Below are positions 5,520 to 12,385 of a stretch of 13,271 bases of DNA, one piece after another. Within the stretch, counting starts at the first letter, position 1; every line of letters begins with the position of its first letter. Origin of the DNA: Erysipelotrichaceae bacterium (lineage in GTDB: Bacteria > Bacillota_I > Bacilli_A > Erysipelotrichales > Erysipelotrichaceae); the NCBI GenBank assembly GCA_017419065.1, contig JAFOMB010000141.1, positions 1 to 13,271 of the forward strand, in the 5' to 3' direction. The translations under genes were made by a program, and so were the position numbers. The notes below the pieces were generated by a model that saw only the letters and a list, made by a program, of their open reading frames with translations, ran no database searches and had not been told where the DNA came from.

Positions 5520-7344
5520 TGATATTCCTGTCTTCCTGTTCTTCGAACTGGTTGGTGTATAAGCGGTAGTAGTAGCCTCCCAGTTTCATGAGTTCTTCGT
5601 GATTGCCGTCTTCGACGATCTGTCCCTTGCGTATGACGAGGATCCTGTCCGCATGGACGATGGTCGAAAGCCGGTGGGCGACGACGAAGGAGGTCTTGTC
5701 CTTCATGATGTTTTCAACGGCGTACTGGATGATCTGTTCCGTCTCGGTATCGATGGAGGCAGTCGCTTCATCCAGGACGAAGATCGAAGGATCAGCCAGG
5801 ACCGCTCTCGCAAAGGAAATCAGCTGTTTCTGACCGGTAGACAGTCTTGAGCCGCCTTCTCCGACATCGGTATCATAGCCGTCCTTGAAGCTCATGATGA
5901 AATCATGCGCGTTGACGAGCTTGGCGGCTTCAATGACTTCTTCCTTTGTCGCATCGAGTCTTCCGAAGTGGATGTTGTCATAGATGCTGCCGGAGAATAG
6001 ATGCGGAGCCTGTAAGACATAACCCAGCTTGGAGTGCAGCCAGCCGATGGAGCGTTCACGGTAGTCTTTCCCGTCGATCAAGAGCTGTCCCCCTGTCGGT
6101 TCATAGAAGCGGCAGAGGAGGTTGACGATGGTGGACTTTCCGGAACCCGTCTCGCCGACTAAGGCGATGGTCTGTCCGGCTTTGACAGAGAGATTGAAGT
6201 CCTTTAAGACTTCTTCTCCTTCGATATAGGAGAAGTCGACATGGGAGAATTCGATGTCTCCCTTGATCTCTTCGTAGTTCTCCTTCTTCTCCTCAAAGAT
6301 CGTCCCGTACTTCTCGATGACTTCTTCGCTGTCGACGATGGAAGGCTGGGAGTCTAAGAGATAGACGATCCTCTCGCCGCTGGCCTGGGCCATCTGGATG
6401 TCCTGCATGATGAAGGCGATGGTGTTGAGAGGCTCAAAGAACTGCTGGGCATAAGAAGTGAATAACAGTAAGGTGCCGAAGCCGATGGTCTTATTGAAGA
6501 CCAGGGTCCCTCCGAAGTAGAGGATGGCCGCCATCGACATGGACGACAATAACGTGATCAAAGGTCTGAAGACCGCGACCAGCTTGGCGGCCTTGATGGA
6601 ATGCGTCCGCATGTCGGCTGTCTCTTCCTTGAATTCCCGGAGGTTGTTTTCCTCTAAGACCAGGGTCTTGGTGGTCTTGGCGCCGTTGATGCCTTCCGCA
6701 AAGGCCGCGGTGATCTTGGAGTTGATCTTGCGGACTTCTCTGTAGGAACGGAGTATTCTCTTCTGGAAGTAGAAGGTCGCAATGGCCAGGAACGGGACCG
6801 CTGCCAATACGACGAGCGTCAGGGTATGATCGGTCGTCCACATGACATAGGTGGAAAGACACATCAAAGGGATGCCCCAGGCGAACTCCCCGAAGGACCA
6901 GGAGATGATCTCGGAGAGACGGAAGATATCGGAGGTCAGTCTCGATAAGAGCCAGCCGCTCGGAGTGACATCGTAGTACGCGAAGGAGAGTTCCTGCAGC
7001 TTCGCAAAGCACTTTTCCCTGAGGTCGAAAGAGAAGCCCATTTCCGCCTTTCCCGCGACTCTGAAGAAGAAGTAATGCAGCATCGTCGTCCCGATGATCA
7101 GCAGGAGATAGAGGACAGCGAAGCGGATGAGTTCGCTCTGGCTTCCCATGCCGGCCGCATAGTAGTCGACAGCCTGCTTGTTGAAGATCGGGAAGAGGAC
7201 ATCGGAGATGGCGATGAGGAGGTTGAAGGCGATCAGGATGTAGACGTATTTGAAATACGGCTTGAACAGCGTGAAGATCTTCTTCCACATGGCCTTATTC
7301 AGACCCTCATCGGAAAAGTCTTTTTCTTCAAACTTCGTCGTCAT
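5515..7344 (-). CDS. heterodimeric ABC exporter, half B (catalytic Walker B)
   Basis: A 609-residue half-transporter: an N-terminal membrane domain of about six helices (from about residue 33 to 320) and a C-terminal ATPase domain. Visible ATPase motifs are Walker A GETGSGKST (397-405), signature LSTGQ (501-505) in place of LSGGQ, Walker B with intact catalytic Glu (VLDEATAS, D525-E526), and the H-loop His557 (AHRLST). Together with the upstream gene it should form a multidrug-type exporter like the BmrC/BmrD or TM287/288 pairs. Its altered signature faces the degenerate Walker B of the partner, making one non-canonical ATP site, as is known in that class. It starts at ATG 7344 with a strong SD (AGGAGG) inside the end of the upstream gene, overlapping it by 17 bases, so the two are translationally linked. 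The substrate is unknown. Confidence 0.93.
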   Translation of the reverse strand: MTTKFEEKDFSDEGLNKAMWKKIFTLFKPYFKYVYILIAFNLLIAISDVLFPIFNKQAVDYYAAGMGSQSELIRFAVLYLLLIIGTTMLHYFFFRVAGKAEMGFSFDLREKCFAKLQELSFAYYDVTPSGWLLSRLTSDIFRLSEIISWSFGEFAWGIPLMCLSTYVMWTTDHTLTLVVLAAVPFLAIATFYFQKRILRSYREVRKINSKITAAFAEGINGAKTTKTLVLEENNLREFKEETADMRTHSIKAAKLVAVFRPLITLLSSMSMAAILYFGGTLVFNKTIGFGTLLLFTSYAQQFFEPLNTIAFIMQDIQMAQASGERIVYLLDSQPSIVDSEEVIEKYGTIFEEKKENYEEIKGDIEFSHVDFSYIEGEEVLKDFNLSVKAGQTIALVGETGSGKSTIVNLLCRFYEPTGGQLLIDGKDYRERSIGWLHSKLGYVLQAPHLFSGSIYDNIHFGRLDATKEEVIEAAKLVNAHDFIMSFKDGYDTDVGEGGSRLSTGQKQLISFARAVLADPSIFVLDEATASIDTETEQIIQYAVENIMKDKTSFVVAHRLSTIVHADRILVIRKGQIVEDGNHEELMKLGGYYYRLYTNQFEEQEDRNIR

Positions 7345-9130
7345 GTGCTCCTCCTTTCCTTCTGGACTGTATCTCGTAGATACGCTGATACAGGCCTTCT
7401 CTGTTGATCAGTTCTTCATGGGTACCAATCTCGGAGACCTTCCCGTCTTCGATGACCACGATGAAATCGGCGTCCTTGGCACTGAGAGTACGCTGGGTGA
7501 TGATGATCATCGTCGCGGAGGTATCAAAGCTGTGCAGAGCTTTCCGGATAGCCGCATCCGTCTCGGTATCGACGGCACTCAGGGAGTCGTCGAAGATGAG
7601 GATCGGTGAATGGTTGACGATGGTACGGGCGATGGCGATACGCTGTTTCTGACCGCCGGAGAGGGTCACGCCCTTTTCTCCGACCAGGGTATCATAGCCC
7701 TTTTCAAAGTCCTCGATGACCTCGTGGATCGAGGCGATACGGGAAGCTTTATAGATATCGTTCTTGTCCCTCTTCGGATCGGCGATCGAGAGGTTGTCAT
7801 AGATGGTCTTGGAGAAGAGGAACGGTTCCTGTAAGACGATACCGATATTTCTTCTCAGGTGTTTCTTGTTGATGTCTTCGATCTTCACCCCGTCGATATA
7901 GATCTCGCCGGAGGAGACATCATAGAGTCTCGCCAGCAGGTTGACTAAAGAAGACTTGCCGGATCCCGTCGGACCGATGATGGCTACCGTCTGTCCCGGC
8001 TTGATGTGGAAGGAGATGTCCTGCAGGACTTCCACTTCCGGATCGTCCGCGTAGTGGAAGGAGACGTTCTTAAATTCCACATCGCCTTTGATAACAGGCG
8101 TTTCGCCGCTTTCCAGGTCTTCCTCTTCCTCTTCTCTTACTTCAATGAGACGGTTCGTGGAGACCACGACCTTTCCGAAGTCGGAGAGGATACGGCCGAG
8201 ATTGCGGATCTGGTAGACGACTCTGGACTGATAGGTGATGAAGATGTAGAGAGAGCCTATCGACATCTCTCCGTTCCTGACCGCGAAGATCGATGTCAGT
8301 ACTACGGACAAAATACCCAACATGCATATGAGGTAGGAAATGCCCCAGTAGTCGCCTAAGCCCTTGATCATATTGTAGGTGACATCCACATAGGTCCGAT
8401 TCTGCTTATAGAAGGCTTCCATCTCATACTTTTCTCTGTTGAAAGCCTTGATGACTCTGACACCGCTCAAAGCTTCCTGCAGGAAGGACGTCATTGTGGA
8501 TTCCTTTTCATCGGAAGCCTGGAAGAGCTTCTGTATCTTCTTGAAGAAGAAGTGGGAGTATAAGAAGACGATCGGATAGGAGATAGAGGCATATAAGGCC
8601 ATCTTCGGAGAGATGGAGATCAGCGTCACTAAGGCGATGATGATGGTCGAGACGATGGAGAAGATCTCCAGGGCCTGGCCGGAGAAGAAACGCCGTATCG
8701 TATCGATATCGCTCGTACAGCGCTGTATGAGATCACCGGTCTTTACCCGGACGTGATAGGCATAAGGGAGCTTCTGGATGTGGTCATAGAGATCATCCCG
8801 GAGGTCTTTGGAGAGAGCTTCCGTGATCCGGTTCTGCAGGGTGAGTCTTCCATAGAGGAAGAAGGCCGAGACGAGATAGACACCCAGTAAGAATAACGCT
8901 ACCACATGAAGGTGTTCCCTCAGATAAGCCGTTCCTCCTAAGACTTTATCCATCAGAGAGATAAAGACATTCCCGATCGGCTCTCCGCCTATGATCGTGT
9001 CGATCACATAGCTGAATACCAGACTCTGGAAGAGGGAGAAGAACGAAAAAAGGACGGTGATCACCGCCGCCAGGACAAAGGCCAGGCGATAGCCCTTCAT
9101 GTGTTCCAAAAGAAAACGGAGTTTTTTCAT
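7328..9130 (-). CDS. heterodimeric ABC exporter, half A (degenerate Walker B and H-loop)
   Basis: A 600-residue half-transporter with about six membrane helices followed by an ATPase domain. Walker A is GPTGSGKSS (386-394) and the signature is a canonical LSGGQ (490-494). The Walker B region reads LIFDDSLSAVD, so D515 stands where the catalytic Glu should be, and the H-loop His is replaced by Gln546 (ITQRTLS). These changes mark the non-catalytic half of a heterodimeric exporter; its normal signature completes the active site formed with half B. The order (degenerate half first, overlapping catalytic half second) matches BmrC/BmrD-type operons, so the partner genes clearly form one complex. 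ATG 9130 has no SD; an extended -10 TGATACAAT lies so close that the leader would be only about 4-5 bases. Confidence 0.93.
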   Translation of the reverse strand: MKKLRFLLEHMKGYRLAFVLAAVITVLFSFFSLFQSLVFSYVIDTIIGGEPIGNVFISLMDKVLGGTAYLREHLHVVALFLLGVYLVSAFFLYGRLTLQNRITEALSKDLRDDLYDHIQKLPYAYHVRVKTGDLIQRCTSDIDTIRRFFSGQALEIFSIVSTIIIALVTLISISPKMALYASISYPIVFLYSHFFFKKIQKLFQASDEKESTMTSFLQEALSGVRVIKAFNREKYEMEAFYKQNRTYVDVTYNMIKGLGDYWGISYLICMLGILSVVLTSIFAVRNGEMSIGSLYIFITYQSRVVYQIRNLGRILSDFGKVVVSTNRLIEVREEEEEDLESGETPVIKGDVEFKNVSFHYADDPEVEVLQDISFHIKPGQTVAIIGPTGSGKSSLVNLLARLYDVSSGEIYIDGVKIEDINKKHLRRNIGIVLQEPFLFSKTIYDNLSIADPKRDKNDIYKASRIASIHEVIEDFEKGYDTLVGEKGVTLSGGQKQRIAIARTIVNHSPILIFDDSLSAVDTETDAAIRKALHSFDTSATMIIITQRTLSAKDADFIVVIEDGKVSEIGTHEELINREGLYQRIYEIQSRRKGGAHDDEV

Positions 9131-9162
9131 ACAATCATGAATTGTATCATAGAATCTCCGTT
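9115..9162 (-). terminator. possible read-through terminator/attenuator spanning the ABC start
   Basis: On the minus strand AACGGAG (9162-9156, overlapping the nuclease stop) can pair with CTCCGTT (9121-9115, codons 4-6 of ABC half A). The pairing encloses an inner hairpin, ATACAAT/ATTGTAT with a 5-base loop, and is followed by TTCTTTTGG. It would act on transcripts coming from the nuclease gene, which otherwise has no terminator. A transcript starting at the ABC promoter (about 9134) lacks the 5' arm and would escape. The long, partly AT-rich structure makes this tentative. Confidence 0.35.
9135..9149 (-). promoter_or_regulatory. extended -10 promoter of the ABC exporter operon
   Basis: The minus strand reads TGATACAAT (9149-9141), an extended -10 with hexamer TACAAT. 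No good -35 is seen. The predicted +1 is 9135 or 9134, only 4-5 bases before the ATG at 9130. The -10 is one arm of the inverted repeat ATACAAT-N5-ATTGTAT (9147-9129), which could also be a repressor site. Confidence 0.5.
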
Positions 9163-9649
9163 ATTTCGACCAGATCCCCTTTTCCTGAAACTTTGCGTTC
9201 ATTTCCGCCTTTTTCAGGCTGTCTAAGAGGTCATAATCCCCGTAGACATAGTCTATTTCCGCCAGTCCCTCTTCCAGCAGTTTCTCCTGTAAGAGGACGC
9301 CGTCCGCATAGACCCAGTAGAGTTCCCTGCCGTATTTATCGTACTTCCCGGATTCGCTTTCTTCCTTGACTGTGACGACACTGTCCTTTAGAAAAGCTGT
9401 GGTAAAATCCCTCGCTTCTTCATAATAAGGTTCTCCGATCTCCGGGGCATCGACAGATAACAATCTGACCTTTATCTCCTTCTTATCGATCTCCAGGATG
9501 ACGGTATCTCCGTCTATCCCGTATAAAAAAGAGGCCGGGATGGCTTCCCTGTCCCGATGAAGATAGTTCCAGACACTGAAGAAGATGACAAGAAGAGAGG
9601 CGACGATGAGAAATCCATAGACTCTCTTTCTCCGCTTTGTCCATTTCAC
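9161..9649 (-). CDS. membrane-anchored thermonuclease-type (SNase) nuclease
   Basis: A 162-residue protein with a basic N-terminus (KWTKRRKR) and one hydrophobic segment (about 10-28), followed by a staphylococcal-nuclease fold outside the membrane. The calcium and catalytic residues of the family are all visible: D48 in IDGDTV, R62 and D67 in VRLLSVDAPE, E70, and R108 in KYDKYGREL, corresponding to SNase D21, R35, D40, E43 and R87. The ending KFQEKGIWS is also typical. It should cleave DNA or RNA at the cell surface, perhaps for nutrient use or DNA uptake. I chose GTG 9649 because no earlier in-frame start fits: upstream starts lie inside the divergent gene. The GTG falls exactly at +1 of a TATAAT promoter shared with that gene. 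There is no SD. Confidence 0.88.
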   Translation of the reverse strand: MKWTKRRKRVYGFLIVASLLVIFFSVWNYLHRDREAIPASFLYGIDGDTVILEIDKKEIKVRLLSVDAPEIGEPYYEEARDFTTAFLKDSVVTVKEESESGKYDKYGRELYWVYADGVLLQEKLLEEGLAEIDYVYGDYDLLDSLKKAEMNAKFQEKGIWSK

Positions 9650-9684
9650 ATCCCTATTATATAATCTTCTTATGAAGCAGAAAA
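9637..9684. promoter_or_regulatory. symmetric divergent promoter, nuclease / GH25 muramidase
   Basis: ATTATATAAT at 9656-9665 is a perfect palindrome giving TATAAT on each strand. On the plus strand it has TTGTCC (9637-9642) at exactly 17 bases as -35. On the minus strand only a weak TTTTCT (9684-9679) is present at 17 bases. In both directions six bases separate the hexamer from the start codon (GTG 9649 on minus, ATG 9672 on plus), so the start codons are exactly equidistant from the palindrome centre (9660.5). Both mRNAs are predicted to be leaderless. Confidence 0.65.
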
Positions 9685-10487
9685 AGAAAAGGAAGGTCCA
9701 TCCTGTCAGAGTCCTTCTCATCCTTCTCATACTCGCCGGATTCCTGTTCCTGGTCATACGGGAGATCATAGAGAAGCAGAGAGAAGAAAGCATCCACGAG
9801 GATATCAGCTACCTTCCTTCCCATAACTACGACTGGAATAAACTGGATAACTCCAAAGGCTATCTGACCTATGAAGATGAAAACCACACTTCTTCCTTCG
9901 GTATCGACATCTCCGAACACAACGGGGATATCGACTTCGAGAAGATCAAAGAGGAAGGCGTTGAATTCGTCTTCATCCGGGCCGGCTGGCGGGGTGCTGT
10001 CACCGGGTATCTGAATAAGGACAAGCGCTTTGAGGAATACTACGAAGGCGCTAAAAGAGCCGGTTTATCCATCGGCTTCTACTTCTTCTCCCAGGCCGTG
10101 AATGAAGAAGAAGCCATAGAGGAAGCCGACTATCTCGCCTCCCTGGTGAAGGGAAAGAGCTTCGACCTCCCGCTGGTCTATGACTATGAGGACTTCTCAG
10201 AAGGCAGGATCGAAGAGCTCGACGGAAAGACCCGTACAGCCAATGCCCTGGCCTTCTTGGAGAGGATCGCCATGCACAACTATAAGGGCATCCTCTATAC
10301 CAATCTCAACTGGCTGCGCTGGTATTACGATGTCAAAGACATCATCGATCTCGATATCTGGTTCGCCCAGTATCACGACGTTCCGCAATACCCTCATCCC
10401 TTCCGCCTCTGGCAGTACTCCGAAGAAGGCGAACTGGAAGGCATTGAAGAGAAGGTCGACTTCAACATCATGTTTATCGAAAAATAA
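9672..10487 (+). CDS. membrane-anchored GH25 muramidase (lysozyme)
   Basis: A 271-residue protein: a basic N-terminus (KQKKKRK), one membrane helix (about 12-30), a short linker, then a glycoside hydrolase family 25 domain from about residue 75 to the end. Family landmarks are FGIDISEHNG (D79), FVFIRAGWRG, SIGFYFFSQA, LPLVYDYED (D171 and E173 as the catalytic DxE pair), IWFAQYHD and FRLWQYS. GH25 enzymes cleave the MurNAc-GlcNAc bond of peptidoglycan. The anchor and absence of binding repeats suggest a resident cell-wall remodelling role rather than a secreted bacteriocin or phage endolysin. The ATG 9672 is at the predicted transcription start, with CTTCTT and no SD before it. The gene is divergent from the anchored nuclease and convergent with jag. 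Confidence 0.93.
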   Translation: MKQKKKRKVHPVRVLLILLILAGFLFLVIREIIEKQREESIHEDISYLPSHNYDWNKLDNSKGYLTYEDENHTSSFGIDISEHNGDIDFEKIKEEGVEFVFIRAGWRGAVTGYLNKDKRFEEYYEGAKRAGLSIGFYFFSQAVNEEEAIEEADYLASLVKGKSFDLPLVYDYEDFSEGRIEELDGKTRTANALAFLERIAMHNYKGILYTNLNWLRWYYDVKDIIDLDIWFAQYHDVPQYPHPFRLWQYSEEGELEGIEEKVDFNIMFIEK

Positions 10488-10513
10488 AAGAGGGAGCTAT
10501 TCAGCTTCCTCTT
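10488..10513. terminator. bidirectional terminator between GH25 gene and jag
   Basis: The arms AAGAGGGAGCT (10488-10498) and AGCTTCCTCTT (10503-10513) form 11 pairs (one G-U on the plus strand) with loop ATTC. On the minus strand it is followed by TTATTTTTC, a strong U-tract ending the rpmH operon; on the plus strand by CTTTCG, which is weaker. The GH25 stop immediately precedes it and the jag stop TAG (10499-10497) lies within it. Confidence 0.85.
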
Positions 10514-11138
10514 CTTTCGCATACTTGATGACCAGGTGTCTCTTGTTTCCCTCTCCGACAGAGACGGTGGTGACACCCTTGAAGTCCTGCAGATACTGGT
10601 GGATGACCTTTCTTTCATCATTCGGCATCGGATCCAGTTCGGCATCGATATGGCTCTTTCTCACTTCCTTGGCGACTCTGGCCGCTAAGGCCTTGACCTT
10701 CTTATAGCGGTCTTCCTTGTAGTGGTTGACATCGACGACGATGTTCATCCTCTTGCGGAATGTCGCGTTGACAGCGGCCTTTAAGACCGTAGTGATAGCC
10801 CGTAATGTCTGGCCGTTCTTTCCGATGACGATGGCATTGTTTTCCGCATCCAGGATGATGCGGTAGACCAGTTCGCCTTCCTTTTCCTTGGAAGGGGTGA
10901 CGATGATCTCAATAGAGACTTCCTGATTGAGTTCCGTGAAGTAGGCACCCAGGTAGTCGAAGATGAATTCCTTGACATCCTGCGGCGTGTAGGCTTCGAT
11001 CGTCACGGAGTTGCCGATACCGAAGAGATGTCTGGTCTCTTCGATGACCGTATACGTGATGTCTTCCTTCTTGCATTCCTGCGTTTTGACGATCTCGTTG
11101 AGGACATCGTCTACTGTTTTTCCGGTATATTTCTTCAT
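10497..11138 (-). CDS. jag: RNA-binding protein Jag/KhpB (SpoIIIJ-associated)
   Basis: A 213-residue cytoplasmic RNA-binding protein of the Jag/KhpB/EloR family, which in other Bacillota affects cell division and wall elongation and binds many RNAs. The domains are a Jag-N region (about 1-50, ending in FGIGNSVTIEAY), a KH domain with the GxxG loop IVIGKNGQTLRAI (GKNG at 106-109), and an R3H domain (R176 to H180 in ERKVIHQYL). All three are intact and the length is normal. It starts 11 bases after yidC; the yidC stop codon UAG is part of its SD (TAGGAGA). This yidC-jag order is the standard one. The usual next genes (mnmE, mnmG) are absent; the operon ends here at a shared terminator. Confidence 0.95.
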   Translation of the reverse strand: MKKYTGKTVDDVLNEIVKTQECKKEDITYTVIEETRHLFGIGNSVTIEAYTPQDVKEFIFDYLGAYFTELNQEVSIEIIVTPSKEKEGELVYRIILDAENNAIVIGKNGQTLRAITTVLKAAVNATFRKRMNIVVDVNHYKEDRYKKVKALAARVAKEVRKSHIDAELDPMPNDERKVIHQYLQDFKGVTTVSVGEGNKRHLVIKYAKEEEAE

Positions 11139-11149
11139 GTGTGAATCTC

Positions 11150-12007
11150 CTACATCTTATTGGTCAGTTTGTCGACAGCGAAGGTCTTGATGATGTTGAC
11201 GACAGAGTAGATGCTGTAATACAGCGACAGAGCTGTCGGCCAGCTGATCATCAGGACACCGATGAAGACGATCATGCCGTAGCTCATCATCGCGTTCTGA
11301 TCCTTCGGCTTCTCATAGTGCTTGTGATGTCTGTCAGCTTCCGCTCTGGCCTTTCTCTCTGCCAGCATCTTCGGTGCGGTGATGGACAGAAGCTGCAGTA
11401 CCAGCATCAATACATAGATGACAAGAGCGCCATAGGAACCCTGACGGAAGGACTCTAACGGTGTGAGGGAAAGGTCGACACCGAAGAAGACACCTGTTGC
11501 GACAGCTGCCGAACGTCTGACCGCATTGTACATGGCGATCAGGACCGGGAACTGGATAAAGGTCGTGAGAAGAGCCGTCATAGGATTGACGTCGTACTTC
11601 TGATAGAGCTTTGTCATCTCCATGGACATTCTCTGCTGGGAAGCCTGGTCATCTCTGCCTTCATACTTCTTCTGGATCTTCTGAAGTTCCGGCTGGAGTT
11701 CCTGCATCCTCTGCATGGAGACATTGGACTTGAATGTGAAAGCCAGGATGATCGCGTTGAGGACCAGCGTGACGATCATGATAGCGCCGCCGACACCGAC
11801 ATACTGGTTGAGGAAGTTGATGGCCTGGGCTAAAGGATAGATGAGGATAGCCGAGAAGACGCCCTCTTCCATCATCTCTTTAATGGTCGTCGTCAGATAG
11901 ATCAGTTTGATATTTCCATCGGCGTCTGTGGCAGTCGGTGCACAGCCCGATAAAAGGAAGACCGCCAGGAGTACGCTCAGGACGATCATCACTCTTTTTT
12001 TATTCAT
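11150..12007 (-). CDS. yidC: membrane protein insertase YidC/Oxa1 (SpoIIIJ type)
   Basis: A 285-residue lipoprotein insertase of the short Gram-positive type with five membrane helices. The signal peptide ends in the lipobox LSGC (Cys22). The Oxa1 core starts with a membrane segment near 72-92, followed by a cytoplasmic helical hairpin (MQELQPELQKIQKKY, about 101-115) and later segments including TTFIQFPVLIAMY (148-160) and SYGMIVFIGVLMISWPTALSLYY (242-264). Aligned without gaps to E. coli and Bacillus YidC around LQP, the conserved positively charged groove residue (E. coli R366, B. subtilis SpoIIIJ R73) is Asn84 here. I chose ATG 12007 because AAGGAGA precedes it; ATG 12025 is also in frame but would add six residues before the signal peptide and overlap rnpA. 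Confidence 0.95.
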   Translation of the reverse strand: MNKKRVMIVLSVLLAVFLLSGCAPTATDADGNIKLIYLTTTIKEMMEEGVFSAILIYPLAQAINFLNQYVGVGGAIMIVTLVLNAIILAFTFKSNVSMQRMQELQPELQKIQKKYEGRDDQASQQRMSMEMTKLYQKYDVNPMTALLTTFIQFPVLIAMYNAVRRSAAVATGVFFGVDLSLTPLESFRQGSYGALVIYVLMLVLQLLSITAPKMLAERKARAEADRHHKHYEKPKDQNAMMSYGMIVFIGVLMISWPTALSLYYSIYSVVNIIKTFAVDKLTNKM

Positions 12008-12017
12008 ATGTCTCTCC

Positions 12018-12359
12018 TTATTCATACTGCTTAATTATATTCTTTTTTATGAGCTTTTCCAAATCATTTTTATTGTCCTGAAAAGACCCTTCCAGGAAAG
12101 GCTTTCTGACGATGATGACGAGGTCCATCGGGTCCTTTTCAAAGTCTATGACAGACAGACACATCATGCGCAGCTGTCTTTTGACTCTGTTTCTGGTGAC
12201 GGCATCCCCCAGCTTCTTGGATACCGAGATCCCGACTCTCGCGTTCTCTTCTCTCTTCGGTGCGTGATATACGACAAAAAGACGGCTGCTTTTCACGCGC
12301 TTCAAAGAGAGGATACGGGAGAACTCTTCATTCTTTTTGATCCGGAACTGTTTCTTCAT
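12018..12359 (-). CDS. rnpA: ribonuclease P protein component
   Basis: A 113-residue basic protein that binds the RNase P RNA and helps it remove the 5' leader of pre-tRNAs. The length is normal. The family signature RNRVKR is at 56-61, with the start KKNEEFSRIL, the phenylalanine-rich strand SRLFVVYH, and the ISVSKKLGDAV stretch before the signature. The N-terminal half carries most of the positive charge, as expected. It follows rpmH after 24 bases, which hold a terminator-like hairpin. The only SD-like sequence (GGTGG, about 10 bases upstream) is part of that hairpin. Its stop lies 10 bases before the yidC start and contains part of the region leading into the yidC SD. Confidence 0.96.
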   Translation of the reverse strand: MKKQFRIKKNEEFSRILSLKRVKSSRLFVVYHAPKREENARVGISVSKKLGDAVTRNRVKRQLRMMCLSVIDFEKDPMDLVIIVRKPFLEGSFQDNKNDLEKLIKKNIIKQYE

Positions 12360-12360
12360 A

Positions 12361-12385
12361 AAATAAAAGCCACCGCAGTGACTTT
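12361..12385 (-). terminator. hairpin between rpmH and rnpA, likely partial terminator
   Basis: On the minus strand AAAGTCAC (12385-12378) pairs with GTGGCTTT (12373-12366), 8 bp with one G-U, around tetraloop TGCG, followed by TTATTTT. It overlaps the rpmH stop and ends at the rnpA start. It has the form of an intrinsic terminator and also covers the only SD-like bases of rnpA, so it could keep RnpA output far below that of ribosomal protein L34. Confidence 0.55.

Noticed and set aside
8946..9134. TTG-initiated 62-codon frame exactly at the ABC promoter +1
   Set aside because: The position fits the leaderless pattern (TTG at 9134), but the frame is out of phase with the ABC gene and its product is Arg/Pro/His-rich shadow sequence. 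ATG 9130 starts the true frame.
9650..9793. Earlier start for the nuclease
   Set aside because: The extension lies inside the GH25 coding region and upstream of the predicted nuclease promoter. GTG 9649 starts a clean basic-hydrophobic anchor.
12002..12053. TATAAT in the rnpA 3' end as a promoter for yidC
   Set aside because: The hexamer is there, 8 bases before ATG 12025, but the AT-rich end of rnpA can give it by chance and ATG 12007 has a good SD. I left it out of the features.
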